Assembly (NCBI RefSeq): GCF_002109495.1
Contig: NZ_LVJN01000020.1
Location: forward strand, 480,300 to 544,299
Direction of reading: 5' to 3'
DNA from: Magnetofaba australis IT-1
GTDB taxonomy: Bacteria > Pseudomonadota > Magnetococcia > Magnetococcales > Magnetococcaceae
Length of the DNA: 64,000 nt
Part shown: in pieces, positions 37,965 through 47,533 of the stretch
Numbering within the stretch: the stretch's first letter is position 1
Layout: every line of letters starts with the position of its first letter
Position numbers and translations under genes: made by a program
Notes under the pieces: model-generated
What the model saw: the letters and a program-made list of their open reading frames with translations, nothing else
Databases searched by the model: none
What the model was told of the DNA's origin: nothing

Positions 37965-39029
37965 TTACTCCTGGGCGGCGGCCTGATCGGGTTGCTGAAT
38001 GGCGGTCAGACGCCAAGCGTCCACGCCGCCCCCCGCCGCGCGGGTGAAGGTCCAGTATTCGCAGATCTGCTGCGGGGCGTCGCGATCACCCTCCACCACC
38101 GCGCCGGAGGCGTTCTCTACATACTCGGTGAGGGTGGCGTCAAAGCGCACGGTGATGAAGTGGGCGCTGGCCTCGGCCCACGCTTCGGTGACGGCGGCGT
38201 CGTCGATGCGCGGATCCTCCACCACCTCACGCAGCCCCTGGGCGCGCATCTGCTGCAGTTGTCCGCTCACCTGCGCCAGCATCGGCTCGGTGAGCCAGGC
38301 GCGCAACTTCTCCACATCGCCATCGGCCCAGGCGTCCTGCAGCAGACCAAAGCAGTGTTTGGCGCCGTCGATGAAATCAAATTCGTTGAAGTGCGCATCG
38401 TCGCGGGCGATGGCGGCCAAGCCGTTCTGCAGATCATCGCGGGCGTCGTCCTGGGGCTCCGCAGCGTCAGCGCCACCGAAAGTCGCGCCCTGGCGCGCCA
38501 GGGGCTCGGCTTGCGGTTCAGGCTCGGGGGCGTAGTCGTAGCGTCCGCCAGCAGTCTGCATCGCCTCAGCCTGACCGCCACGCGGGTCGAAACCGCCGCC
38601 GTGACGAGGCTGCTCGGCGCCGCCCATCTGACGCGATTTAAACCAGCGCAGGCCAAACCAGATCAAGCCGCCGATGAGCAGAATCTCCAGCAGGCCGATG
38701 CCGCCCGCGCCCAAGCCGCCGCCAAACAGCAGCGAGCCGATGGCGCCGCCCAGCAGCAGTCCGCCCAGCATGCCGCCGAAGCCGCCCAGAATGCCGCCGC
38801 GACGCTGTTGCGCCGGGGCCATCTGCGGTTTGGCGCTCTGCTGCTGACGCTGATAGGAGAAGCTCTGACGGCTGGGCTGCTGTGGCGTCATGAACGAGCG
38901 CGAGCCGCGCGAGCCGAACGAGCTGCTGCGCCCCATGCGCGCATCGGCGTCATCGGGGAGTACGGTCATGGCGGCAAAACCCAGGGTCAGGGTGATGCCC
39001 AGCAGGGCGAACCAGCGATATGGACGCAT
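37965..39029 (-). CDS. Tim44-like domain membrane protein
   Basis: This 354-residue protein has a signal or anchor (about residues 6-22), a Ser/Gln-rich part, a very Gly-rich hydrophobic region with two possible membrane helices (about 78-130), and a C-terminal Tim44/TimA-type domain (about 220-345) with AHFITVRFDATLTEYVEN and QICEYWTFTR. Bacterial Tim44-like proteins are found beside mltA in alphaproteobacteria; their role is unclear and may concern protein export or envelope upkeep. The ATG at 39029 follows GAGG; an in-frame TTG at 39044 is less likely. Confidence 0.87.
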   Translation of the reverse strand: MRPYRWFALLGITLTLGFAAMTVLPDDADARMGRSSSFGSRGSRSFMTPQQPSRQSFSYQRQQQSAKPQMAPAQQRRGGILGGFGGMLGGLLLGGAIGSLLFGGGLGAGGIGLLEILLIGGLIWFGLRWFKSRQMGGAEQPRHGGGFDPRGGQAEAMQTAGGRYDYAPEPEPQAEPLARQGATFGGADAAEPQDDARDDLQNGLAAIARDDAHFNEFDFIDGAKHCFGLLQDAWADGDVEKLRAWLTEPMLAQVSGQLQQMRAQGLREVVEDPRIDDAAVTEAWAEASAHFITVRFDATLTEYVENASGAVVEGDRDAPQQICEYWTFTRAAGGGVDAWRLTAIQQPDQAAAQE

Positions 39030-39203
39030 GGCGGAGATCCTCAAAATCGTTGAAATGTATGCGAGTGGTGAATTTGGTCTACTGTGCTAACAGATTGCGC
39101 CGCCCCGGTCCAGGATCGTGTCCGGGAAAATAGTGGGGCGGCGCATGAGGGGGAACATCACCTATAACGCGGGCGACGCGGATTCCCGTCGCGGCGGGAA
39201 TCG

Positions 39204-39407
39204 CTATTCGTCATCCTTGTCACGGCCCCACATCGCGGGCATATCCTCGCGCGGTTTGAAGCGCGCTTTGGCGGCCTCGCCGGAGAGCGCGGCGCGTTCG
39301 CGCTCCAGTCCGCTCTGTAGCGCCCAGATGATGAAATTGTCGGCGTCTTCCAGACGCTCCAGGGCGTCGGCCAACTCTTCGGGCAGGGACAGGGTGCGGC
39401 TGCGCAT
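39204..39407 (-). CDS. small ribbon-helix-helix-like protein
   Basis: The 67-residue product begins MRSRTLSLPEELADALERL, which looks like the beta strand and first helix of a CopG/RHH DNA-binding fold, followed by a second helix NFIIWALQSGLERERAAL. RHH proteins are often antitoxins or autorepressors, but no toxin gene is adjacent. The start at 39407 is preferred because AGGAG lies 7 bases before it; an ATG at 39425 would add six residues. Assignment to RHH is by pattern only. Confidence 0.55.
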   Translation of the reverse strand: MRSRTLSLPEELADALERLEDADNFIIWALQSGLERERAALSGEAAKARFKPREDMPAMWGRDKDDE

Positions 39408-39497
39408 ATGATCTCTCCTAAACATCTCTTGTCTGGAACATCGAGGAGGCCGAGGGGGCGTGGGGGGCCATAGCCCCCCACATCAAACAATCTGACC

Positions 39498-41021
39498 TCA
39501 GCGTTCGCGGAAGGAGTCGTCCATGGAGGAGTGGATCGGTTTGAGGATGTACTCCAACAGCGTCTTGGCGCCGGTGTGGATGCTGGCGGTAATGGTCATG
39601 CCAGGCTTGAGCTGGTTCTGACTGGGGTTCTCGCCAATGTAATCCTTCTCCAACTGCACCACGCCCTTGTAGTAGGGCTGGCCGGTCTTTTCGTCCAGGA
39701 AGGTGCTGGGCGAGACGCTGGCCAGATAGCCGGTGACGCCGCCATAACGGGCGTAGTCGTAAGTCGCGACCTTCACGGTGACCGGTTGGTTCAACTTGAC
39801 GTGGCCCACGTCTTTGGGGGTGATGCGCACTTCGGCGCGCGGCATGCCGGTGAAGGGCACCAGTTCGGCCACTTGGCCGCCCGGAGAGACCACGCCGCCG
39901 ATATTCTTCACCGCCAGCTCCTTGATCAATCCTTTGACGTTGGCGCGTACGGTCAGACGGGCGATGCGATCCTGCAGACGCGGCAGGGTGGCGCGCACCT
40001 GGGAGAGTTCGGTGACGGTGGCCTCCAGTTCGCGCATGGTGTCCTGGTGCAGTTTGTCCTGGGTCTCCAGCATTTTTTGGCGCGACTCGGCCAGTTCGGT
40101 CAGGGCCAGTCGCATATCGCCCTCGGCGGTGTAGAGGTCGGCGCGGGTGTTGGCGCGCGACTGCTGGGCGCTGAGCAGGGCCAGCTTTGACATGCGCTGA
40201 TTGCTGGCCAGTTGGCTGCGGATCTGAGTCTCGGCGTTTTGGAAGGCGATCTGCTCTTTATACGCGGTGGCCTGATTGCGCAGTTTGGCCACCTTGGCGC
40301 GTTTCTGCTGAATCTGGGTGCGGATCACCGCCAGTTGACTGGCTTTGGAGCGGCGCTGTGAGTCCAGCAGGCTGATCGCTTCGCTGATCAGATGCGGATA
40401 AGCGGCGCGAAACTCCGGCGAGAATATCCGCTCCAGCCCCAGGGTGCCCGCCAGCTCGCCGCCCTTCCAACCAGAACAGGGGGAGGTGAGGATTTGGTCG
40501 TTCTTCCGCGCGTCCTCGGCCAGGGCGCGATCGGAGTAGTCGCACAGGGGTTCGCCGCTGAGCAGGGCCAGGCGCCCCGCCACCTTGAGCATCAGGCCCG
40601 CTTCGCGCGAACGCAGTTGGTTGTACTCGGCAATGGCGTCCTTGGCCACCAGCTTGATGATGGGGTCGCCCGGGTTCACCAGTTGCCCCAGATCCACCAG
40701 AATCTCCTCGATGATGCCGCCTTCCAGATGCTGGATGAACTCCACCGGGCCGGAGGGGGCGATCTCGCCGGTGGTCTGCGCCACTTCGTCCATCACCGCA
40801 AACGCCGCCCACAGCATGAACGCCAGCACGCTGGTGGAGATGAGCAGCGCCGCCCAACGCACCAGCTTGGATAGGCCGCTCTCCTCCAGAATCACCGATT
40901 GCGCCAGAAAACGCTCCTGGCGGCTGCCCGCTTTGATGGGGCCGCCTTTGTCTTCCGGGTTTTCCAACTTTTTCGGCGCCCGTTTGTCCGGCGGCGCGCT
41001 TTTTTTGTCTGGCGCGGCCAT
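39498..41021 (-). CDS. HlyD-family type I secretion adaptor
   Basis: The 507-residue membrane fusion protein has a cytoplasmic charged N terminus, one membrane helix (about residues 55-77), a biotinyl-lipoyl-like half-motif (IQHLEGGIIEEILVDLGQLVNPGDPIIKL), a long coiled coil (about 225-360), the second half-motif near RLTVRANVKGLIKEL and the C-terminal beta domain with LKPGMTITASIHTGAKTLLEYILKPI. It would bridge an inner-membrane ABC exporter to a TolC-like outer-membrane channel. Its ATG overlaps the stop of the ABC gene upstream. No TolC homologue lies in the window. Confidence 0.93.
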   Translation of the reverse strand: MAAPDKKSAPPDKRAPKKLENPEDKGGPIKAGSRQERFLAQSVILEESGLSKLVRWAALLISTSVLAFMLWAAFAVMDEVAQTTGEIAPSGPVEFIQHLEGGIIEEILVDLGQLVNPGDPIIKLVAKDAIAEYNQLRSREAGLMLKVAGRLALLSGEPLCDYSDRALAEDARKNDQILTSPCSGWKGGELAGTLGLERIFSPEFRAAYPHLISEAISLLDSQRRSKASQLAVIRTQIQQKRAKVAKLRNQATAYKEQIAFQNAETQIRSQLASNQRMSKLALLSAQQSRANTRADLYTAEGDMRLALTELAESRQKMLETQDKLHQDTMRELEATVTELSQVRATLPRLQDRIARLTVRANVKGLIKELAVKNIGGVVSPGGQVAELVPFTGMPRAEVRITPKDVGHVKLNQPVTVKVATYDYARYGGVTGYLASVSPSTFLDEKTGQPYYKGVVQLEKDYIGENPSQNQLKPGMTITASIHTGAKTLLEYILKPIHSSMDDSFRER

Positions 41022-43159
41022 CAGATCAGATCCTTGGGCAGACGCGGCTCCACTTCAGAGGCCGGTCCCGCCAGTTGCAGATACCCCTTGTCGAGGAAAA
41101 GTAATTGATCGGCCAGTTTGCGGTGGCTGGGGCGGTGGGTAACGATGAAGATGGTGGAGTTCCCACGCAGTTTGTTGACCGCGCGCATAAAGGCTTGGTC
41201 GCCCTCCCAGTCCAGCGCGTTGCCCGGCTCGTCGAACAGCATGATGGGCGCGTGCTTCAAATAGGCCCGCGCCAGCGACAGCTTCTGCACGAAGCCCGAC
41301 GCCAGCTGCCCGGAGCGGGCGTCGCCGATGCGGGTGTCGAAGCCGCGCTCGAAGGCGCGCACTTCATCGATCACCGTGGCCATTTCACACGCCGCCTCCA
41401 GCTCCTCCTGGGAGGCGGTGGGGTGAGCCAGCCGCAAATTCTGCGCAATGGTGCCGTGGAACAGGTTGCTGGTCTGCGGCACGTAGGCGATGGATTGGCG
41501 TAGTTCAATCATGTCCATCTGACGGGTATCGCGCCCATCGATGAAAATACCGCCCGCCTGCGGGTTGTAGATGCCGGCAATGAGCTTGATGAGGGTCGAT
41601 TTACCCGAGCCGTTGCGCCCCACCGCCACCACCACTTCGCCCGCTTTGGCTTCGAAGGTGACCCCCACCAGAGCCGGATCGGCCTCCTGGGAGTAGCGGA
41701 TGGAGACCCGCGAGAAAGAGACGTCGCCCTTGAAGCGCGGCAGCGGCACGATCTGCGCGTGGGCTTCGCGTTCCGGTTTGACGTTCATCAGATTGTTGAT
41801 CTGCGCCACCGACGATTTGATCTGCTCCAAGCGGGTCATGGCGGTGAACAGCGCCTGTAGCGGCGTGAGCACGCGCCACACCAGCACCATGCTGGCCACC
41901 AGACCACCCACCGACATCTCTTCGTCCAATACGCGGAACACGCCCCAACTGATGGTGGCCAGACCCGAGCCGACGATCAGAATATGCGAGATGGAGCCCA
42001 CCGCCGCATTGATGAAGGCGGTGTGAAAGTTGGAGTTGGCGGCCTTGGCCGACAGATCGCGGAAGCGCTCCAGCCAGATATCCTCGGCGCGGGAGTATTT
42101 GATGGCGCGCATGGCCGACAGCGCTTCCACCACAAAAGCCTGGCGCTGGGAGGTGAAGCGCCGCGCGCGGGCGCCGGACTGTCCCACCATGGGCGACATG
42201 ATGAACCACATGGCGGCAAACAGCAGCATGGTGATGAACGGCACCAGCGCCAAGGGACCGGCCAGGGCGTAGATCACCCACAGAATGACGATGGTGAAGG
42301 GCAACTCCATGAACACCACCACCAGCGAGCCGGTGAAGAATTCGCGCACTGATTCAAAGTCACGAATCCGCGCCACCTGAGAGCCGATGGTGGCGCGTTC
42401 GGTGTAGGCGGGCATCAGGTAGAGGATGCGTTGGAACACCGCGTTGCCGATGATGTTGTCCAGGCGCGCGCCCACGTAAGAGAGCATCTGTGAGCGGAGT
42501 TTCCGGAAGCGCCAGTCGAAGAACAGCGCCGCCAGCGCGCCCAACAGGAGATAGGCGAGGGTGGAGAGGGATTCGCTGCCCACCACACGGTCGTATACGG
42601 TCATCACATACATGGGCGTGATGATCTGCAGCAGGGTGATGGCGAAGGTGAGGCCAAGGATGTAGTAAAAGAAGCCGCGGAAGCGCTCCATGATCATGCG
42701 GAACCAGCCCAAACGCGCCTGGGTCTGCGCCAGCTCCTCCATATCCAGCGCCTGGAAAAAGAAGGCGCGACCGGGGATTTTGCGCATCTCCCAGGTGGCC
42801 AACTCGCCGGTTTCGCCGTCGAACACCTCCATCTGGCCATCTGCGATCTCCAGCACCACCAGCGCGCCGCGGTTGTCGGGCACGAACAGGCAGGGCAGCA
42901 GGCGCGCGTCGATCTTGTCCAGGCGCACGTCCGCTTCCATGGAGCGGTAGTTGAGGTTGGCCATCATGTTGCGGAAACCGGTCTGGTCCAGGGTCTCCAC
43001 AAAGTGGGGCAGAGACTCGGCCACGTGGCGCATTTCGCCGCGCCAGCCCAACGCCGCCAGCAGCGGGATCATGCAGGCGCCGAAGTCCGACGCTTTGCCG
43101 AACTCGCCGATGATGCCAGTGGTCTCGGGGATCTCAAATTTCTTGGTTTCAATGGTCAT
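41021..43159 (-). CDS. type I secretion ABC exporter, subunit with degenerate signature motif
   Basis: The 712-residue protein has an N-terminal C39-peptidase-like domain (about 1-150) without the catalytic Cys, a six-helix ABC membrane domain (about 160-440) and an ATPase domain with Walker A GRNGSGKST (about residues 513-521), Q-loop YVPQTSNLF, Walker B IMLFDEPGNALD and H-loop VTHRPS. The ABC signature reads LASGFVQKLSLARAYL rather than LSGGQ, which is unusual. It overlaps the next upstream ABC gene by 4 bases and the hlyD-like gene by 1, so the three form one unit; the two ABC proteins may form a heterodimer. Confidence 0.9.
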   Translation of the reverse strand: MTIETKKFEIPETTGIIGEFGKASDFGACMIPLLAALGWRGEMRHVAESLPHFVETLDQTGFRNMMANLNYRSMEADVRLDKIDARLLPCLFVPDNRGALVVLEIADGQMEVFDGETGELATWEMRKIPGRAFFFQALDMEELAQTQARLGWFRMIMERFRGFFYYILGLTFAITLLQIITPMYVMTVYDRVVGSESLSTLAYLLLGALAALFFDWRFRKLRSQMLSYVGARLDNIIGNAVFQRILYLMPAYTERATIGSQVARIRDFESVREFFTGSLVVVFMELPFTIVILWVIYALAGPLALVPFITMLLFAAMWFIMSPMVGQSGARARRFTSQRQAFVVEALSAMRAIKYSRAEDIWLERFRDLSAKAANSNFHTAFINAAVGSISHILIVGSGLATISWGVFRVLDEEMSVGGLVASMVLVWRVLTPLQALFTAMTRLEQIKSSVAQINNLMNVKPEREAHAQIVPLPRFKGDVSFSRVSIRYSQEADPALVGVTFEAKAGEVVVAVGRNGSGKSTLIKLIAGIYNPQAGGIFIDGRDTRQMDMIELRQSIAYVPQTSNLFHGTIAQNLRLAHPTASQEELEAACEMATVIDEVRAFERGFDTRIGDARSGQLASGFVQKLSLARAYLKHAPIMLFDEPGNALDWEGDQAFMRAVNKLRGNSTIFIVTHRPSHRKLADQLLFLDKGYLQLAGPASEVEPRLPKDLI

Positions 43160-45390
43160 GACGCATCGCCTTTATCGGCGGTTCTATTCGGTGCGCCCGT
43201 CGGGTTGTCGGCGCTCTTCTGTTTGGCTTCGGCGCGAGCCTGTTTCATCTGCGCCAGGGCCTCTTTGCTCATGCGCCGCCCGCGCGGCTTCATGCCGCTG
43301 CGTGCGGCGGGTTTGTCCGTGTTGGGAGTGGGCGCAGCAGCGCCCGGGGGGCTTTGCTTTTGGCCGTTTGCGCCATCATTCAAATTGAGCAGATTGGCCA
43401 AGGCGGTCTCATCCACTCCCTGTTCCGCCAGTCCAAGACTCCACAACGCGCTATCCAGATCGCCCGCCGTCTGTTGCGCGGGCTTGGCTTCGGCAGCGGT
43501 GGGCTTGCCACCGCTGGCGGCATCCTCTTTTTGCGCAGTGGGAGGCGGCTTGGCTGCTGCCTGCGCAGGTTTGGCAGGCGCAGGTTTGGCAGGCGCAGGT
43601 GGCGTCGAGGGCGGCGCAGGGGCCTTGGCCGTGGTGGTTGTTGCTGGCTGAGGCGCGCCGGCTTGCGCCGCCGGCGTCGTGGGTGCGCCGCCGCCTGGTT
43701 TGGCTTGCGGCGGCGGATCCTCACGCAGAGTCAGGGTGCCATTCTGCAAATTGTAGACACGGTCGGTCAATTTCAGCCACGAGGGGCGCGGCGTCACCAA
43801 AATCAGCGTCGCTTTGCCGCGATAGCTGAACATCACCCGGCGCAGGATCTCATCGCCGGCGCCGTCCACGGCGGCGTTGGCTTCGTCAAACAGAATGATT
43901 TTGGGCTGCTCCAGCAAGGCCCGGGCGATGGTGATGCGCTGACGGATGCCTTTGGGCAGGGACTCCTTGGAGCCGTCGTCAATCTGCGTCTCATAGCCCT
44001 TGGGCATGTGCGCCATCACCTCCTCGAGCCCCATGTCCTGGATGATCGCCTTGGCCGCGTCGTGATACTCATCGCGGAACATGGTGATGTTCTCCATCAA
44101 CGTGCCCTGGAACAGCACGCCGGACTGCGGCAGATAGGAGATCTTATCGCGGAAGGAGCGCGGGTCGAACTGTTGAATCGGCTGCCCATCCACCAGGACT
44201 TCGCCTTTGGTGGCCTGCAGAGCGCCCATCATCAGCCACAATAGGGAGGTTTTGCCGCTGCCGTTGTCACCGCGAATGCCGATGATTTCGCCCGGCTCTA
44301 CACGGATGTTCAGACCGTGCAGAATCGGTGGGTGATGGTCGTCAAAGGCGTACTCGACATCGCGCAGCTCCAGCGCGCCTGCAATGGGTTCGATCTCCGG
44401 CAGCCCGGGTTTGAACTCCAAGCGCATTTTGAAGATGTCGCTGACGCGGTCGCGGGCCAGGCGGATGGTCTGGAAGCGCGCCCAGATGCCCACCGCCTGC
44501 TGAATGGGTCCCATGGCGCGGCCCGAGAGCATGGAGCAGGCGGCCAGACCACCGATGGTCAGCTCATGGTTGATCACCAGGGTGCTGCCCACCGCCACCA
44601 CGCAGATCATGGTGAGCTGCGAATAGAAGCTGCCCAGTCCTTGGGCGGTAGCGCTCTGCATCACCACCTGGCGAGCGTTGTTGGCGCAGCCCTCTTGCAG
44701 ACGCTCATAGCGGCGCAGCATCTGCGCCTCCATGGCCATGGATTTGACCGAGTGCATGCCGGTGAGCACTTCGATGATGAAGTTCAGGCGTCGCTCATCG
44801 GCGGTCATGCGTCCGCCGATGGCCTGTTTGAGGCGTTTGCCCACCAACCAGGCGGCGATAATGAAGACGGTGAAAATGGTCAGGGTGATGATCACCAGCC
44901 CGCCGCCCAGGTGGCTGATAAAGATGAGAAACACCAGTACAAAGGGCAGATCCAGCATCACTTGCAGGCCCTGCCCGGCGTAGAAGTCTTTGAGGGTGCC
45001 CAGGGATTCCATGCGCTCCAGATGCACCCCGGAACCGGCGCGTTCGAAGTCGGCCAGATTGGTGAACAACATGCGCTCCATGGCCGAATAGCTGGCCATG
45101 TGTTCAAAGCGTGCGCCAATCCACCCGCCGATATAGGTGCGCGCCATCTTCAGCGCTGATTCAATGAGAATCGCCGCCACTACGCCCAGGGCCAGCATCT
45201 GTAGGGTGCTGAAGGATTCGTTGGGCAAAATGCGGTCGTAGATCTGCAACAGCGTCAGCGGCAGGGCCAGGCCCAACAGGTTAATCACCACCGAGGTGAT
45301 CAGCATGTAGGGCAGCACTTCGCGCATCACCGAGAGCGGCGTGAGCTGCTGGGGCCACTCATCTTTGGCGAAAAAGGCGTGGACGCTCAT
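43156..45390 (-). CDS. type I secretion ABC exporter, subunit lacking the H-loop histidine, with Pro/Ala tail
   Basis: Membrane domain at about residues 25-300 and ATPase at about 335-555, with Walker A GDNGSGKTS, Q-loop YLPQSGVLF, Walker B IILFDEANAAVD. The signature region reads SLPKGIRQRITIARALL in place of LSGGQ, and the H-loop is VTPRPS, with Pro where His is expected. The last 190 or so residues are rich in Pro, Ala, Lys and Gln with a short ordered patch (LDSALWSLGLAEQGVDETALANLLNL); no such tail is usual in exporters. No C39-like domain precedes the membrane part. Start at the ATG at 45390 after GAGG gives 744 residues. Confidence 0.88.
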   Translation of the reverse strand: MSVHAFFAKDEWPQQLTPLSVMREVLPYMLITSVVINLLGLALPLTLLQIYDRILPNESFSTLQMLALGVVAAILIESALKMARTYIGGWIGARFEHMASYSAMERMLFTNLADFERAGSGVHLERMESLGTLKDFYAGQGLQVMLDLPFVLVFLIFISHLGGGLVIITLTIFTVFIIAAWLVGKRLKQAIGGRMTADERRLNFIIEVLTGMHSVKSMAMEAQMLRRYERLQEGCANNARQVVMQSATAQGLGSFYSQLTMICVVAVGSTLVINHELTIGGLAACSMLSGRAMGPIQQAVGIWARFQTIRLARDRVSDIFKMRLEFKPGLPEIEPIAGALELRDVEYAFDDHHPPILHGLNIRVEPGEIIGIRGDNGSGKTSLLWLMMGALQATKGEVLVDGQPIQQFDPRSFRDKISYLPQSGVLFQGTLMENITMFRDEYHDAAKAIIQDMGLEEVMAHMPKGYETQIDDGSKESLPKGIRQRITIARALLEQPKIILFDEANAAVDGAGDEILRRVMFSYRGKATLILVTPRPSWLKLTDRVYNLQNGTLTLREDPPPQAKPGGGAPTTPAAQAGAPQPATTTTAKAPAPPSTPPAPAKPAPAKPAQAAAKPPPTAQKEDAASGGKPTAAEAKPAQQTAGDLDSALWSLGLAEQGVDETALANLLNLNDGANGQKQSPPGAAAPTPNTDKPAARSGMKPRGRRMSKEALAQMKQARAEAKQKSADNPTGAPNRTADKGDAS

Positions 45391-45486
45391 GGAAGCGCCT
45401 CGCCGGGGAGAGAAGCGTCGAGGAATTGGCGGCGTGAGCGGAATCGCGGGCACGGCTTCGCACAACGCGCTACAGGCGCGTCATGG

Positions 45487-45513
45487 GTTATATAACGCCA
45501 TGAAATAATGGCG
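45487..45513 (-). promoter_or_regulatory. candidate promoter and operator for the secretion operon
   Basis: A perfect inverted repeat CGCCAT-N6-ATGGCG (45496-45513) abuts a palindromic GTTATATAAC (45487-45496). On the minus strand the latter contains TATAAC, a good -10 match, about 97 bases before the first ABC gene. No TTGACA-like -35 is found at the right distance, so an activator or repressor bound at the inverted repeat is possible. The gap 45391-45657 otherwise shows no gene. Confidence 0.4.
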
Positions 45514-45657
45514 CTCCGTAGATCTGTTCTCACTTCGGCCACGGCGTGCTCGAACGAATCAATTGCGGTTGTTGGGGCGTAAATTTTCTGCCTCAACAAC
45601 AAAATATGGCAAATTTCGCGCCACTGTTTCAGTGCGCAACAATTCCCGGGACTTCCC

Positions 45658-45969
45658 TTACAGAATCGTGAAAAGCTGGTTGATGCCGGTTGGAATCAGC
45701 GCCTCACGATGTTTGTCTTGGCTCGGATCCAGGGTGATCTCCTGACCCCGTGAGCCAGTCAATTCACGAATTTTGAGCAGCATGCCGATGGTGAAGCTGT
45801 CCAAATGCTCCAAATCCAGGCGGATGCAAACGCTTGTCTCCTCGGGGATGCGCGCACACACCGCTTTGAGCGCCGAGACGTCGCGCAAAGAGAGTTTGTC
45901 GTGAATCGTTAGAATGGTTTCATGTGCAAGGATGTCAAGGGATAACGCGTCGGAGTCGGTGTTGCGCAT
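45658..45969 (-). CDS. STAS-domain protein
   Basis: This 103-residue single-domain protein matches the STAS fold of anti-sigma-factor antagonists: strand LSLDILAHETILTIHDKLSLRDV, and the helix entry LDSFTIGMLLKIRELTGSRG, in which the Ser of DSF could be the phosphorylation site (about residue 58). STAS proteins switch partners according to phosphorylation by an anti-sigma kinase, which I do not see in the window. It is upstream of the secretion genes on the same strand but separated by 267 bases with its own candidate promoter downstream, so cotranscription is uncertain. Confidence 0.7.
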   Translation of the reverse strand: MRNTDSDALSLDILAHETILTIHDKLSLRDVSALKAVCARIPEETSVCIRLDLEHLDSFTIGMLLKIRELTGSRGQEITLDPSQDKHREALIPTGINQLFTIL

Positions 45970-46021
45970 GGCGGTTGGCCTGGTAAAGGGTCGATGATAT
46001 TCGTGGCTTGACAGTCATGTG

Positions 46022-47533
46022 CTACAAGAACAGCCGGTAGACCGGGTTGTCGCTTTCCTCTTCATAGCGGTAGCCCAACTCCGCCAGAAAGGGGGGCAGA
46101 TTCGCCTCTTCGGCCTGGGGGATCTCCAAGCCCACCAGCACGCGGCCATAGTCGCCGCCATGCAGGCGATAGTGGAACAGCGAGATGTTCCAGGTCTGCC
46201 CCATGGCGGTGAGGAACTTGCGCAATGCCCCGGGGCGTTCAGGGAACCAGAAACGGAACAAGCGTTCGTGGCGCGCGGCGTCGGCGCGTCCGCCCACCAT
46301 GTGGCGCACGTGGGTTTTGGCCAGTTCGTTGTCGGTCAGGTCGACGAAGGCGAAGCCGCTTTGATTGAGGGAGTCCACCACGGTTTGGCGGTCGCCCGGC
46401 CCCTCCAGGGAGACCCCGACCAGAATGTGCGCTTGGTCGCGGTCGGAGAGGCGGTAGCGGAATTCGGTGATGTTGTGGCCATCGCAGGCCACGTCGAGAA
46501 AGCGGCGCAATGCCCCCGGAGCTTCGGGCAGGGTGACGGCGAACAACGCCTCACGCTGCTCGCCGATGAGGGTGCGCTCGGCCACGTAGCGCAGCCGTTC
46601 GAAGTTCATATTGGCGCCGGAGTTGATCGCCACCAGACGTTGACCGGTGGTTCCGGTGTCGCGCACCCACTGGCGCATGCCCGCCAGAGCCAGCGCGCCC
46701 GCAGGCTCCAGAATGGCGCGGGTGGCCAGGTAGCCGGTCTTGATCGCCCCACAGATGGCGTCGGTGTTGACGCGAATGACGCCATCCACATGGCGGCGAC
46801 ACAGCTCAAAGGTGAGTTCGCCCACCCGCCGCACCGCCACGCCGTCGGCGAAGATGCCCACCGAGTCCAGATCCACCAATTCGCCATGATCCAACGACTG
46901 CGCCATGGCGTCGCTGTCATCGGGCTCGACGCCGAACACTTTGATGTTGGGATCCAGCGCTTTGACGAAGGCGGCTACGCCGGCGATGAGGCCGCCGCCG
47001 CCTACCGGCACGAAGATGGCGTCGATGCGTCCGCCGCTCTGGCGCATGATCTCATCGCCGATGGTGCCCTGTCCGGCGATGACCCACTCGTCGTCGAAGG
47101 GGTGGATGAAGGTCATGCCGCGCTCTTTGGCCACGTCGGCGCAGCGTTCGGCGGCCTCGGAGTAGTTGTCGCCGTGCAGCAGCACCTCCGCGCCCATGGC
47201 CTTGACCGCCTCCACCTTGATGCCGGGGGTGGTCATGGGCATGACAATAAGGGCGTTCAAGCCCAGCTGGCGCGCGCTGTAGGCGACGCCCTGGGCGTGG
47301 TTGCCCGCCGAGGCGGCGATGACGCCACGCGCCTTCTCCGCGTCGCTCAGGTGGGCGATGCGATTGTAGGCGCCGCGCAGTTTGAAGGAGAATACCGGCT
47401 GCAGATCTTCGCGCTTGAGCAACACGTCGTTGCCCAACTCGCGCGAGAGCAGAGGAGCGGGGTCCAGCGGCGTCTCCACGGCGGCTTCATAGACGCGGGA
47501 GGTGAGGATGCGGCGCAGCAGCGGATCAAGCAT
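46022..47533 (-). CDS. ilvA: threonine ammonia-lyase IlvA (biosynthetic)
   Basis: IlvA deaminates threonine to 2-oxobutanoate, the first step of isoleucine synthesis. The PLP-binding Lys lies in LKREDLQPVFSFKLRGAYN (about residues 37-55), the Gly-rich phosphate loop is VPVGGGGLIAGVA, and two C-terminal ACT-like regulatory domains (about 325-500) carry the FPERPGALRKFL motif, which indicates the isoleucine-inhibited biosynthetic form. The length of 503 residues is close to the E. coli enzyme. It lies 120 bases downstream of ppc, past a terminator-like hairpin. Confidence 0.96.
   Translation of the reverse strand: MLDPLLRRILTSRVYEAAVETPLDPAPLLSRELGNDVLLKREDLQPVFSFKLRGAYNRIAHLSDAEKARGVIAASAGNHAQGVAYSARQLGLNALIVMPMTTPGIKVEAVKAMGAEVLLHGDNYSEAAERCADVAKERGMTFIHPFDDEWVIAGQGTIGDEIMRQSGGRIDAIFVPVGGGGLIAGVAAFVKALDPNIKVFGVEPDDSDAMAQSLDHGELVDLDSVGIFADGVAVRRVGELTFELCRRHVDGVIRVNTDAICGAIKTGYLATRAILEPAGALALAGMRQWVRDTGTTGQRLVAINSGANMNFERLRYVAERTLIGEQREALFAVTLPEAPGALRRFLDVACDGHNITEFRYRLSDRDQAHILVGVSLEGPGDRQTVVDSLNQSGFAFVDLTDNELAKTHVRHMVGGRADAARHERLFRFWFPERPGALRKFLTAMGQTWNISLFHYRLHGGDYGRVLVGLEIPQAEEANLPPFLAELGYRYEEESDNPVYRLFL

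Noticed and set aside
39461-39480. GC hairpin just after the hlyD-like gene as a terminator
   Set aside because: Arms TGGGGGGC/GCCCCCCA pair perfectly but no T run follows on the minus strand; it may instead be a single unit of the hairpin repeat family.
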